From assembly GCA_023129655.1 (NCBI GenBank), contig JAGMBN010000004.1:1-27931 (forward strand): 27,931 nt of DNA, read 5' to 3'. The notes below the pieces were generated by a model. That model searched no databases, was not told the origin of the DNA, and worked only from the letters and a program-made list of their open reading frames with translations. The translations under genes and the position numbers were made by a program. Shown piece by piece: positions 15,913 to 24,342 of this stretch. The stretch comes from a bacterium. Its GTDB lineage: Bacteria; JAHJDO01. The number at the start of each line of letters is the position of its first letter. Positions within the stretch are counted from its first letter, which is position 1.

Positions 15913-17939
15913 AAAAGATTATCATTAAAGAAGGTAAGAAGCCGGTTCAGGAATTCTCTTTTGAAGATGGAGTGTATCTCATTGGAAGAAAGGAAGAAAA
16001 CCGCATAGTTCTTCCTGACAAGAGTGTTTCAAGGCAGCATGCTCAGTTGGAAATTAGGGCAGAGAATGTGACTATTCAGGATTTGGACTCTGCTAACGGG
16101 GTGTTTAAAAATGGGAAACAAATAGAAAAAGAGAGCATTAATGAAGGAGATACTGTTCAGATTGGAAAATATAGTCTGGAACTAAAGGAGGATGACGGTG
16201 AAAAAACCAGAATGGCGACTAGCTCTTATACATCTACATCTTTAAAATACAGACTGGTATTAATGGAAGGAGAGAAAGTTAAAGAAGAGTATCAACTGGA
16301 CGAAAATGAATTGACTATTGGCAGGGCTGAAGAGAATAAAATAATCCTTAAAAATGAGACGGTATCCCGGAAACATGCCATAGTTAAGAAGGAGAATAAT
16401 CAATATAAAATAGCAGACCTTGGCAGCAGTAACGGCACTTTTGTTAATAATAAGAAAATCAAAGAAAAAGATCTCTCTAAAGGCGATGAAATTAAAATCG
16501 GGAAATTTGTTCTGAAGTTTGTAACAGAAGGGGCATATCCGGAGCAAGGTCTGTTTGGAATGGCACTGCCAATGGCAGCATTGTCATATCAAAAAAAGCT
16601 TGTTGAAATATGGAATAAACCACCCATGCGGTTAGGAATAATTGGGTTTGGCGCCGTATTGATTATTGTATTGATCATGAGCCTTATTCCAACTAGTTCT
16701 CCGGAAAAGAGGCGAATAATTGATGTTTCAGACAGGTGGGTTACTATTGCAAATCTTATCAAACAGGGTAAAAAATTACATGAAGCAGGCCAAAAAACCA
16801 AAGCTCTTGAAGTTTTTAACAAAGTTTTGCAGATGGATCCGGAGAATCTTGATGCGCAGATCTATGTGGAAAAATCAAGGGGAGATGAAGCGATTGCTCA
16901 GTATCTTGCGCGTGGTCTTGAATTTTATAAAAAGACTCAATGGGAAAATGCTTTGCGCCAGTTTGAAAGGGTATTGAGCCTGGACCCTGAGAATAGCAGA
17001 GGAATAGAATATTTTAACAAGACCAAAAAAGAACTTCGGGTTCAAAAAGCTCTTAAACTGGCAGACGAGTATATCATTGCCGACAAACTTCTTAAAGCTC
17101 AGACAGAGTTAAATAAAGCGCTTGATCTAAAACCTGAAGACGCTCATATAAAGAAAAAGCTGAATCTTGTTGAACATAAACTGCAGTCTCTTAAACACTT
17201 TAAAAAAGGAAAGGAGTATTTTGAGAAAGCGAATTATGCGAATGCCTTATCAGAACTAAAAAAAGTATCTGCACAATCTAAATATGCTAATGAAGCCAAA
17301 AAATTAGTAACTCAGATTGGAAATATGCAAAAAGCAGAAAAGTTTTTTGTCCAGGCAAAGAAACTCTATCAAAAAGGAAGTGCTTCTCAAGCTGTTGAAC
17401 TGATGCAAAAAGTGTTGGACGTGAACAGAGATTATACAGAGGCGCAGGAGTTTCTGGATAAAGTAAAGAATGTTACTCAGGCATTTAACAAAGGCATGTC
17501 TTTTTCTTCCAGTCAGCAGCTTATGAAAGCTGTTGACGAGTGGCGGCAGGTGCTTGCTCTGGAACAGGACAGAGATAATTTCTATCATGCAGAGGCTGTC
17601 CAGTACATTAAAACAGTGAGACCTTATCTAATAAAAACACTTCATCAGCATATGGAAAAAGGCAGGAATTTTGTTCAGGAGGAAAAATTCAAGGCAGCTC
17701 TTTTGGAATTTCAGTTTGTTCTAACAGTAGAGCCTGATCATAAAGAAGCTCTGAAGAATATTAATGAGCTTCAGGTTCATATAAAGGAGAAAGCCAGAGA
17801 ATTATACATTCAGGGATACACTCTTAAGGATATTAATATCAATAGAGCTGTTAAAAAATGGAAGCAGGTACTGGAGATAGCTCCTCCTGATGATGAGTAT
17901 TACATAAAAGCCAAAAAACAAATTAAAAAGCATAGGTGA
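15909..17939 (+). CDS. Double-FHA-TM-TPR protein
   Basis: A 676-residue protein with two FHA domains: the first (about 1-96) with GR at 26-27, SRQH at 41-44 and SANG at 61-64; the second (about 114-206) with IGRAEENKI, SRKH and LGSSNGTF. A TM helix lies at about 241-262. The rest (about 275-676) is a long run of TPR-like helices, perhaps eight units, including TKALEVFNKVLQMDPEN, NALRQFERVLSLDPEN and KAALLEFQFVLTVEPDH. The FHA domains should face the cytoplasm and bind phosphothreonine; the TPRs should lie in the periplasm and bind proteins. The four-base overlap with the previous gene and the six-base gap to the kinase make a tight operon, so the kinase is the obvious partner. Confidence 0.92.
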   Translation: MKKIIIKEGKKPVQEFSFEDGVYLIGRKEENRIVLPDKSVSRQHAQLEIRAENVTIQDLDSANGVFKNGKQIEKESINEGDTVQIGKYSLELKEDDGEKTRMATSSYTSTSLKYRLVLMEGEKVKEEYQLDENELTIGRAEENKIILKNETVSRKHAIVKKENNQYKIADLGSSNGTFVNNKKIKEKDLSKGDEIKIGKFVLKFVTEGAYPEQGLFGMALPMAALSYQKKLVEIWNKPPMRLGIIGFGAVLIIVLIMSLIPTSSPEKRRIIDVSDRWVTIANLIKQGKKLHEAGQKTKALEVFNKVLQMDPENLDAQIYVEKSRGDEAIAQYLARGLEFYKKTQWENALRQFERVLSLDPENSRGIEYFNKTKKELRVQKALKLADEYIIADKLLKAQTELNKALDLKPEDAHIKKKLNLVEHKLQSLKHFKKGKEYFEKANYANALSELKKVSAQSKYANEAKKLVTQIGNMQKAEKFFVQAKKLYQKGSASQAVELMQKVLDVNRDYTEAQEFLDKVKNVTQAFNKGMSFSSSQQLMKAVDEWRQVLALEQDRDNFYHAEAVQYIKTVRPYLIKTLHQHMEKGRNFVQEEKFKAALLEFQFVLTVEPDHKEALKNINELQVHIKEKARELYIQGYTLKDININRAVKKWKQVLEIAPPDDEYYIKAKKQIKKHR

Positions 17940-17945
17940 TTATTT

Positions 17946-20282
17946 ATGTCAAAAGAAGATTTAGTTGGGAAGGTTGTAGGCAAGTATAAGATTGTAGAAA
18001 AGATTGGGGAAGGCGGTATGGGGATTGTGTATAAGGGAATTCAGATTTCTCTCAATCGTCCTGTGGCTATGAAGATGCTGCCTCAAAATCTAGCTTCAGA
18101 TAAGGATTTTGTAACAAGATTTAAGCAGGAGGCTTTATCTGTAGCAAAGCTGAATCACCGTAATATTATACAGGTATATGATACTGATGAGCTGGAAGGC
18201 AATTATTTTATTATTATGGAATATGTTGAAGGCGAGACATTAGATGATTTGTTAAAGAGAAAAAAAGTGCTTTCATTGGATTTTACTCTAGAAATTTTGC
18301 AGCAGGTTGGAATGGCTCTTTCATATGCTCATAAGCATGGAGTTGTTCACCGCGATATAAAGCCCGGCAATATCATGATTGCAGAGGACGGCAGCATAAA
18401 GGTGATGGATTTTGGTATTGCCAAGGTGCAGGATTCAAGTGTTAAAACCAAAACAGGGATGAGTATAGGAACTCCGGAATACATGTCGCCTGAGCAGGTT
18501 AAGGGCACAAATGTTGATTCCAAGTCCGATATGTATGCTTTTGGAGTTTTATCATACCGCATGTTAGCCGGAGAACTTCCTTTTAAAGGCAAAGATCCAT
18601 TTGCCACCGCTTATAAACAGCTGCATGAGGAGGTGCCCAGTCCACGCGCTAAAAATCCCAAGATATCTCCTGAAACAGAAGAGATGGTATTAAAGTGCAT
18701 GAAGAAAGATAAGGATCAGCGTTATCAGGATATGAATGATATTATACAACTCCTTAAGAGGCTTCTTCGTCAGCCTGCGGCGGCTGACGGCAGGACAGTA
18801 GCTGTTCCCAAAGATGCAGGAGCTACTGTTATGGCAAAGGATATTATTAAGAAAGCAAAGATACCTATCAAGGCTATTATTCCGGCAGTTTTGTTAGTGG
18901 TTGTAATTATTGGTATTTATATAGTGAGAACTACCGGCAAAAAAGACATTCCTTCTGCGCATGTTGCTGAAAAGCCCTTTATTGATAAAGAAAAAACAGC
19001 GGAAGAGAAACTAGAAGAAATAATCGCTAAAGACATAGAACAGCAGAAACCTGTCATTGCTAAAGAAGAAGAGCCGGAAAAGAAAAAAGTCCTTAAAGCA
19101 GAAGATTCACGATTGGTAGAGATGAGAAAGAAAAATGAGGGCAAAATAAAGGCAAACCTTATTAGAGGAAAGATACGTTTCAATTTAGGCGCGCAAAATC
19201 CCATAGAATATAAACTGGCTATAAAGCATTTTGAAACTGTTCTGGAACTTGACCCTGACAATATAGAAGCTAAAGAATATAGACGTCTTGCCCTGGAGGG
19301 AATTATTAGAGCAGAAATCAAAGCAAAAACTAAAATTATAAAGCGAGTAGAGGAGAAGAAGCAGAAAAAGCAAAAAAAATTAGTCATGGTTGATAAGGTA
19401 AAGAAACCAGTTCTGCCTTTTAAGAAAGAAATTCCAATAGGTGGACTGTTTAGTTTTGATGGTATTGTTGGGAAGAACGCCCAGATAAATTTTATTCAGG
19501 GTATAACAATTGATAATTCAGATAATATTTATGTAATAGATACAATAGGCAGGAAAAACAGCACTGTCATTAAACTCGGCCCAGAAGGGAATCTTTTGTC
19601 AACTTGGCAAAATCCGGATATTGGCAAACCAATGGATATTGATGTTGATAAACAGGGGAATATTTATATTTGTAATATAGCCGCATATTCCATTAAGAAG
19701 TTTAATCCGCAAGGGATGCTGGTTGCAAGTATTGGTTCAAGAGGTCATGGCAATGGCAAGCTTGATCAACCTCGCGGTGTGGCAGTAGATAAAGAGGGGA
19801 ATGTTTATGTGGCAGACACTCGGCATTACAGAATACAAAAATTTGATAAGTATGGAAACTATTTGACTGTTTGGGGAAAGCGTGGCGTAGGCAATGCACA
19901 GTTTAGCTATATATTGGATGTAGCAGTAGATGAATCGGGAAATGTGTATGCTCTGGATTATAAATTATGCAATATTCAGAAGTTTGACAGCGCAGGAAAT
20001 TTTCTATTAAAGTTCGGCAGACCTGGGCAGCTATTGCATCCCAGAAGAATAGCTATAAATAATGGTTATGTGTTTGTGGTTGATGCTTCAAATAGGGCTC
20101 AGGTCTTTGACACAAGCGGCAATTATATAACTAAGTGGGGAAGCCGTGGGAGCGGTGACGGTCAATTTAATTCACCAACTGGCATAGCTTTTGACTCAAA
20201 AGGATATGTTTATGTAACTGATAGTGGAAATAAACGCCAATTTATCAATAGCAGAATCCAGAAGTTTAGACCTAATTTCTAG
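17946..20282 (+). CDS. Transmembrane Ser/Thr kinase with TPR and NHL propeller
   Basis: A 778-residue PknB-like kinase. The kinase domain (about 14-275) has the GEGGMGIVYKG loop at 21-31, the catalytic Lys43 in VAMKML, HRDIKPGN with Asp137, DFG from Asp155, and the GTPEYMSPEQ activation-segment end. It looks catalytically intact. A TM helix lies at about 309-330. Outside the membrane come a Lys/Glu-rich region, one TPR-like unit with HFETVLELDPDNIEAKEY, and about six NHL blades (about 505-778) such as QPRGVAVDKEGNVYVADT. The propeller is a likely sensor for a cell-wall or secreted ligand. Likely substrates are the FHA-gene products next door and FHA-CpaF. The stop codon abuts the tRNA-Glu gene on the other strand. 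Confidence 0.95.
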   Translation: MSKEDLVGKVVGKYKIVEKIGEGGMGIVYKGIQISLNRPVAMKMLPQNLASDKDFVTRFKQEALSVAKLNHRNIIQVYDTDELEGNYFIIMEYVEGETLDDLLKRKKVLSLDFTLEILQQVGMALSYAHKHGVVHRDIKPGNIMIAEDGSIKVMDFGIAKVQDSSVKTKTGMSIGTPEYMSPEQVKGTNVDSKSDMYAFGVLSYRMLAGELPFKGKDPFATAYKQLHEEVPSPRAKNPKISPETEEMVLKCMKKDKDQRYQDMNDIIQLLKRLLRQPAAADGRTVAVPKDAGATVMAKDIIKKAKIPIKAIIPAVLLVVVIIGIYIVRTTGKKDIPSAHVAEKPFIDKEKTAEEKLEEIIAKDIEQQKPVIAKEEEPEKKKVLKAEDSRLVEMRKKNEGKIKANLIRGKIRFNLGAQNPIEYKLAIKHFETVLELDPDNIEAKEYRRLALEGIIRAEIKAKTKIIKRVEEKKQKKQKKLVMVDKVKKPVLPFKKEIPIGGLFSFDGIVGKNAQINFIQGITIDNSDNIYVIDTIGRKNSTVIKLGPEGNLLSTWQNPDIGKPMDIDVDKQGNIYICNIAAYSIKKFNPQGMLVASIGSRGHGNGKLDQPRGVAVDKEGNVYVADTRHYRIQKFDKYGNYLTVWGKRGVGNAQFSYILDVAVDESGNVYALDYKLCNIQKFDSAGNFLLKFGRPGQLLHPRRIAINNGYVFVVDASNRAQVFDTSGNYITKWGSRGSGDGQFNSPTGIAFDSKGYVYVTDSGNKRQFINSRIQKFRPNF

Positions 20283-20355
20283 CGTCCCCAGGGGGAATCG
20301 AACCCCCGTTGGTAGGTCGAAAACCTACAGTCCTAGGCCACTAGACGATGGGGAC
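20283..20355 (-). tRNA. tRNA-Glu (anticodon TTC)
   Basis: The - strand folds as a full cloverleaf. The acceptor is GTCCCCA with TGGGGAC, the D arm contains TCTAGTGG, the anticodon stem is GTAGG/CCTAC around the loop TTTTCGA with anticodon TTC, and the T arm is CGGGGGTTCGATTCCCCC. The discriminator is G, normal for Glu, and CCA is not encoded. The 3' end touches the stop codon of the convergent kinase gene. A promoter lies 18 bases upstream. Confidence 0.95.
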
Positions 20356-20373
20356 ATTCTTAAAGCGAGTCGT

Positions 20374-20403
20374 AATGTAGCATATCAGATTATCTCAAGT
20401 CAA
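20374..20403 (-). promoter_or_regulatory. Sigma-70-type promoter of tRNA-Glu
   Basis: On the - strand, -35 TTGACT (20403-20398) is followed after 18 bases by -10 TACATT (20379-20374), preceded by TGC as in an extended -10. Transcription would start about 12 bases before the tRNA. The core is identical over 31 bp to the rpsO promoter region. Confidence 0.75.
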
Positions 20404-20406
20404 GCA
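20376..20406 (-). repeat. 31-bp exact duplicate promoter segment, copy A
   Basis: These 31 bases are identical to 24668-24698, including the -35 box, the whole spacer and part of the -10. Flanking bases differ on both sides. Confidence 0.85.
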
Positions 20407-20431
20407 GGAATCTCATGAAAAATTCCAGACA

Positions 20432-21142
20432 CTATCTGGCTATTTTGCTATTTGTATAATTAATAATATATTTTCTTTCTTCGTCAGAAATATCAGTAAA
20501 GCTAACCCCTGTATCAAAACCATTATCCATTCTTTTTCTTGAGTACATAACACATCCAAGGGCGTCAATTGCGGAACCATAATCAGGAATCTTTATTTCC
20601 AATTCTAGAATTGTACCCATTGATATGCAGCCAGTTGTCTTTATACAAACTCCGTTGCCACCCATATCTTTTGTATAATTTTGTTCTTCCTTCATAATAC
20701 CTGTTGGAGAATATGCAAGGTAATTAACGATTGCTTTCATATTCAGGCGAGGGTACTCTCTGCGCTCAGGACCGGGATATTTCCCTCTTTTCTCTTTTTC
20801 TGGTTTTATCTTAACTTTTCCCTCTGCTTCTTCCACAATCAATCTTGCATTTGGCAGGGATATATCTCCAATATTACCTGTTGGAATTTCAGGTCTTTTT
20901 GGCGCTTTCTTCTTACCTGCTATAAAATTCTTAACCGCCCCAAAAATCGTCTTATAATAACTCAGAAGTAACAAGACACCTACAAAAACTCCACAAACGC
21001 CAAAGATTATGAAACTAAATTTAACAGGACGATCCTTTAGCATTCGTTCAAATTTGCTGATTGCAAAGACATTTTTTGAAAAAAATAGGAATAGAGCAAT
21101 TTGGGAGATGATTAAATTTAGGCTCTTATTTTGCACTAACAT
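20432..21142 (-). CDS. Membrane-anchored PilZ-domain protein
   Basis: The 236-residue protein has two hydrophobic segments, about 8-27 (signal-like, ending NVFA) and about 43-62. A linker and a C-terminal PilZ domain (about 125-233) follow. The RxxxR c-di-GMP motif is present at Arg128-Arg132 (REYPR). The second motif, normally D/N-x-S-x-x-G, reads DMGGNG at 159-164, with Gly in place of Ser, so c-di-GMP binding is likely but not certain. PilZ proteins commonly tune motility or pili, which would suit the neighbouring Tad locus, though it is on the opposite strand and separate from it. The start at 21142 has a weak AGGA ribosome site. The gene ends just upstream of the tRNA-Glu promoter. Confidence 0.85.
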   Translation of the reverse strand: MLVQNKSLNLIISQIALFLFFSKNVFAISKFERMLKDRPVKFSFIIFGVCGVFVGVLLLLSYYKTIFGAVKNFIAGKKKAPKRPEIPTGNIGDISLPNARLIVEEAEGKVKIKPEKEKRGKYPGPERREYPRLNMKAIVNYLAYSPTGIMKEEQNYTKDMGGNGVCIKTTGCISMGTILELEIKIPDYGSAIDALGCVMYSRKRMDNGFDTGVSFTDISDEERKYIINYTNSKIAR

Positions 21143-21166
21143 AAGTCCTGTATTTATTTACCGCAG

Positions 21167-21193
21167 ATTATCATAAGATCTATCAATAGTCAA
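21167..21193 (-). promoter_or_regulatory. Possible promoter of the PilZ gene
   Basis: On the - strand, TTGACT (21193-21188) and GATAAT (21172-21167) are separated by 15 bases, shorter than ideal. It is placed correctly to transcribe the PilZ gene with a leader of about 20 bases. Confidence 0.4.
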
Positions 21194-21201
21194 TTCGTGT
21201 G

Positions 21202-21227
21202 AAAAGTCCAGTGCCAAAAGTCCAGTG
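21202..21227 (+). repeat. Two direct repeats of AAAAGTCCAGTG
   Basis: The 12-mer occurs exactly at 21202-21213 and 21216-21227, a 14-base period, just upstream of the -35 box at 21237. It lies between two divergent promoters and could be a binding site for a regulator. Confidence 0.6.
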
Positions 21228-21236
21228 ACATTTTTA

Positions 21237-21265
21237 TTGACATTTAGCCAAAAGTTTAATATCCT
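21237..21265 (+). promoter_or_regulatory. Promoter of the Tic20/DUF4870-like gene
   Basis: A perfect TTGACA -35 (21237-21242) is followed after 17 bases by TATCCT (21260-21265). Predicted leader is about 24 bases with an AGAGGAG ribosome site before the ATG at 21296. Confidence 0.65.
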
Positions 21266-21295
21266 TACATATAAGAAAATTAGAGGAGACCTAAA

Positions 21296-21640
21296 ATGGC
21301 AGAAAAGAAGAAGGTAGAACAAGTAATAGTTAAGCCTGAAATAGAAACAGGTAAAAAAGATGTTGAAGAAGGCAAGGCACTAGCTGTTATCAGTTATTTC
21401 TGGCTGATAAGCTTGATTGTTCTACTTGTTAAGAAGGATAACAAATTTGTCTTATTTCATGCAAGGCAAGGATTGGTATTGGCAATATTAGCTACTGTTT
21501 TTTCTTTAATCCCAATAATTGGATGGCTTCTGAATATAGTCGTTATTATATTTGCAGTGGTTGGTATTGTAAAAGCGCTTGCTGGTGAAACATGGAAGAT
21601 GCCTATTCTTGGCGATTTTGCGCAGAAAATAAAATTTTAG
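21296..21640 (+). CDS. Small DUF4870/Tic20-like membrane protein
   Basis: A 114-residue protein with a charged N-terminus (about 1-27) and then two or three TM helices: about 28-43, 55-70 and 71-90. The motif LFHARQGLVLAI near residues 50-61 is typical of DUF4870/Tic20-like bacterial membrane proteins, whose biochemical role is unknown. It has its own promoter and a strong AGAGGAG ribosome site. It sits alone between the divergent PilZ gene and yicC, 114 bases downstream; I see no gene or convincing terminator in that 114-base gap. Confidence 0.85.
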   Translation: MAEKKKVEQVIVKPEIETGKKDVEEGKALAVISYFWLISLIVLLVKKDNKFVLFHARQGLVLAILATVFSLIPIIGWLLNIVVIIFAVVGIVKALAGETWKMPILGDFAQKIKF

Positions 21641-21754
21641 TAGTAAACTCCGCCTTTTACCAAAGACATACTCTATACTCTGTCCTTTGTGGGATTTTCT
21701 TATTGTGGGCATGCTTCTGTGATATGTTAAATGGAAATTTACTGAGGTAATGAA

Positions 21755-22648
21755 ATGTTGCAGAGCATGACAGGATTTGGAAGCGCAGAAGTGCGTTCTG
21801 ATTTTGGATACTTTCTAATAGAGATTCAAAGCCTGAATTCTAGATTTTGCGATGTTGTGGTAAAACTTCCCAGCGAACTCTCAATGTTCGAGATAAGACT
21901 AAGAAAACTAATTGAAAAAAAACTTGTTCGCGGAAGGATTAGTTTTTTTCTCAAATGGACTAAATCCGAAGATTTCCAACTGCCACGTATTAATAAGATG
22001 CTGGCAAAAGTCTATTCTGATAGGCTAAAGCTATTAAAAAAAGAACTTGAATTAAGGGGGCCTATAGATATTCAAACAGTGGCGCATTTTGATGGTGTTA
22101 TATATACTGAAGACACAAAAATACAGGAGAGAAAGGTATGGTCTGATTTGGGAAAGGGCATTAATAGGGCTCTGAATAGTGTTAATATGATGCGTATGAA
22201 AGAGGGCGCGCAGCTTCAGAAAAGCATAATAAAATATGTAAATAGTGTAAAAATAAGCATCAAAAAAATAGAAAACAGACAGCCTATTATACTTAGAAAA
22301 TCCAGAGAAAAACTGATTAAAAACATGAAAGAAACATTAAAGGAATCAAGAATAGACGCTTTAGAAACAATAGATAAAGAGAAGCTTCTGCGTGGATTAC
22401 CAATATATACTAACTGTACAGACATTTCCGAAGAGACAACAAGAATAAGAAGTCACATACACCAGTTTTTAAGTTTGGTTAATTCGTCTAAAATAACAGG
22501 AAGAAATCTTGATTTTATAGTTCAGGAACTCAATAGAGAAATAAATACATTAGGTTCAAAAGCAAATGACGTCATTATTGGCAGAGAGGCTATAACAATA
22601 AAAAACAAACTGGAAAAAATAAAGGAGCAGATACAAAATGTTCTTTAA
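21755..22648 (+). CDS. yicC: YicC family endoribonuclease-like protein
   Basis: A 297-residue protein of the YicC/YloC family. It carries the family's MTGFGSAE start (residues 5-12), the central EIQSLNSRFCDV and LRKLIEKKLVRGRISF segments, and the C-terminal DUF1732 signature LNREINTLGSKANDVIIG...KNKLEKIKEQIQNVL. E. coli YicC is reported as an endoribonuclease acting on small RNA. It overlaps gmk by 11 bases, and yicC-gmk is a common conserved pair. Confidence 0.95.
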   Translation: MLQSMTGFGSAEVRSDFGYFLIEIQSLNSRFCDVVVKLPSELSMFEIRLRKLIEKKLVRGRISFFLKWTKSEDFQLPRINKMLAKVYSDRLKLLKKELELRGPIDIQTVAHFDGVIYTEDTKIQERKVWSDLGKGINRALNSVNMMRMKEGAQLQKSIIKYVNSVKISIKKIENRQPIILRKSREKLIKNMKETLKESRIDALETIDKEKLLRGLPIYTNCTDISEETTRIRSHIHQFLSLVNSSKITGRNLDFIVQELNREINTLGSKANDVIIGREAITIKNKLEKIKEQIQNVL

Positions 22649-23213
22649 AAAGGGGCTATTGATCGTTATATCCGGCCCTTCTGGAGTAGGGAAAACCACT
22701 TTGGGGCAAAAATTATTAACGCAATATCCTGAAATGAAATATTCAATATCTGTTACAACAAGAAAGCTGCGAAAAACAGAGGTCAATGGACAGGATTATG
22801 TATTTGTATGCATGGAAAGATTTAAGAAGGATATTAAAAAAGGGCGCTTTGCAGAATGGGCTGAAGTAGGAGGAAATCTTTATGGTACCTCAAAGACCTT
22901 TATAGAAGAGGCTATTAATTCCGGATATGATGTTCTTCTGGATATAGATGTTCAAGGAGCATCTCAACTTAGGAAACTATATCACGAAAATGGAGTGTTT
23001 ATTTTTATAACTGCTCCTTCTATTGATACCTTGAGAAACAGATTAAATTTGAGAAAAACTGATTCTGAGCAAGAAATAGATGCAAGAATTATGCTTGCAA
23101 AAAAGGAAATTAAAGAAAGCAATAATTACAATTATGTATTAGTAAATAAAGATATAAATAAAACATTGGAAGATATATCTCGCATAATTAGTTCTGAAAA
23201 GCGCGAAAGATGA
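22638..23213 (+). CDS. gmk: Guanylate kinase
   Basis: Guanylate kinase phosphorylates GMP to GDP with ATP in purine nucleotide synthesis. The 191-residue protein has the P-loop GPSGVGKTT at 13-21, the GMP-binding segment SVTTRKLRKTEVNGQDYVF, FAEWAEVGGNLYGTS, and LLDIDVQGASQLR. All are standard for the family and the length is normal. The start overlaps the end of yicC. Gene rplT converges from the other strand only 13 bases beyond the stop; the short AT-rich sequence there has a weak 5-bp stem and A/T runs, so any shared terminator is uncertain. Confidence 0.96.
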   Translation: MFFKKGLLIVISGPSGVGKTTLGQKLLTQYPEMKYSISVTTRKLRKTEVNGQDYVFVCMERFKKDIKKGRFAEWAEVGGNLYGTSKTFIEEAINSGYDVLLDIDVQGASQLRKLYHENGVFIFITAPSIDTLRNRLNLRKTDSEQEIDARIMLAKKEIKESNNYNYVLVNKDINKTLEDISRIISSEKRER

Positions 23214-23226
23214 ATAGAAAAAAGCT

Positions 23227-23589
23227 CTATTTTTTTGCCAGATGCTTTTTTGAAACTTCCACCAAATGCTCAAATGCTGTGGGATTTGTTATTGCCAGAT
23301 CAGCAAGAATTTTTCTGTTTAATTCTACTTTTGCTTTTGTAAGACCATTTATGAAAGCGCTGTAAGACAATTTGTGCGGTCTCACAGCTGCATTTATCCG
23401 CACAATCCATAAGCTTCTGAAATTCCTTTTCTTTACTTTTCGATCCCTGTACGAATAAACAAGCCCTCTTTCTACAGTTTCTCTCGCAGTTCTGTAATTC
23501 TTGCTACGTCTTCCCCAATATCCCTTTGCCATTTTAAGAAATTTTTTATGCCTTCTTTTGGAAGCAACAGCTCCCTTTACTCTACTCAT
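23227..23589 (-). CDS. rplT: 50S ribosomal protein L20
   Basis: Ribosomal protein L20, 120 residues, highly basic, with the classic start [23 protein letters not shown] and the WIVRINAA segment. It binds 23S rRNA early in large-subunit assembly and in several bacteria represses its own operon. Its ATG is one base after the rpmI stop, and its AGGAG ribosome site lies within the end of rpmI, so the two are translationally coupled. It is the last gene of rpsO-infC-rpmI-rplT. Confidence 0.98.
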   Translation of the reverse strand: MSRVKGAVASKRRHKKFLKMAKGYWGRRSKNYRTARETVERGLVYSYRDRKVKKRNFRSLWIVRINAAVRPHKLSYSAFINGLTKAKVELNRKILADLAITNPTAFEHLVEVSKKHLAKK

Positions 23590-23590
23590 G

Positions 23591-23785
23591 CTATACTCCT
23601 AAAAGCTTTTTTATTCTCTTGTGATCCCCTTTAACTAGAAGGGTAGGACTTCGTAAATTCCTCTTTCTTTTTGTAGTTTTCTTAGTCAAGATGTGACTGG
23701 CATAAGCTTTTCTTCTCTTTATCTTCCCTTTTCCAGTCAGCTTAAATCTCTTCGCAGCACCACGATGTGTCTTTAATTTTGGCAT
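23591..23785 (-). CDS. rpmI: 50S ribosomal protein L35
   Basis: Ribosomal protein L35, 64 residues, very basic, with [21 protein letters not shown] at the start, the [15 protein letters not shown] middle and a short C-terminal KRIKKLLG. Normal length. It follows infC by seven bases with a TGAGGAT ribosome site and precedes rplT, the standard infC-rpmI-rplT order. Confidence 0.98.
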   Translation of the reverse strand: MPKLKTHRGAAKRFKLTGKGKIKRRKAYASHILTKKTTKRKRNLRSPTLLVKGDHKRIKKLLGV

Positions 23786-23792
23786 ATAATCC

Positions 23793-24335
23793 TCATTGCA
23801 CCTTTTGTTTTTTCCCTGTATTAATTTTTTTTGGGCTTAATACCATAACCATAATTCTTTTACCAAGCGAAGAAATAGGCTGATCTACCTCTCCTTGTTC
23901 AGATACATCCCCGGTAAGCCTTTCAAGTATCTGTCTGCCGATCTCTTTGTGAGACATTTCCCTGCCGCGAAACATAAGTGTTATTTTAACCTTGTTCCCA
24001 TCCGCAAGGAATTCTCTAACATGCCTTAACTTTACCTGATAATCGTTTTCTTCTATATTCGGCTTAAATTTAATTTCTTTTAATTCTACAGTCTTCTGTT
24101 TTTTGCGAGCTTCCTTTTTCTGTTTTATTTGCGCATATCTGTACTTATCATAATCCATTATCCGACAAACAGGGGGAGAAGACTGAGAAGAAACCTGAAC
24201 CAAGTCAAACCCTTTTTCTTCTGCAATTCTTAAGGCATCCTCAATAACCAAGATCCCAAGCGGCTCTTTGTCCAAGCCAATTAATCTTACCTGCCTTGCC
24301 CGTATTCTCCGATTTACTTCAGCAAACTTCTTTAT
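23793..24335 (-). CDS. infC: Translation initiation factor IF-3, likely AUA start
   Basis: IF-3 binds the 30S subunit, blocks premature 50S joining and checks the start codon. From a TTG at 24275 only 160 residues would be made, and the conserved N-terminal [14 protein letters not shown] would be lost. That segment is encoded just upstream, in the same frame, back to two stop codons (TAG TAA). The only sensible start is ATA at 24335, giving 180 residues, seven bases after a strong AGAAGGAG site. AUA is a rare codon that IF-3 itself rejects, as with AUU in E. coli infC, so IF-3 would repress its own translation. The N- and C-domains ([50 protein letters not shown]) are complete. Confidence 0.95.
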   Translation of the reverse strand: MKKFAEVNRRIRARQVRLIGLDKEPLGILVIEDALRIAEEKGFDLVQVSSQSSPPVCRIMDYDKYRYAQIKQKKEARKKQKTVELKEIKFKPNIEENDYQVKLRHVREFLADGNKVKITLMFRGREMSHKEIGRQILERLTGDVSEQGEVDQPISSLGKRIMVMVLSPKKINTGKKQKVQ

Positions 24336-24342
24336 TTACTAA

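Noticed and set aside
20224..20418. Short + strand frame spanning the kinase end and the tRNA
   Set aside because: It crosses a perfect tRNA-Glu and has no ribosome site.
23214..23226. Bidirectional terminator between gmk and rplT
   Set aside because: Only a 5-bp weak stem with A and T runs can be drawn in the 13-base gap.
23793..24275. TTG at 24275 as the infC start
   Set aside because: It would cut off the conserved N-terminal segment that is encoded just upstream in frame, and the strong ribosome site is placed for ATA 24335.
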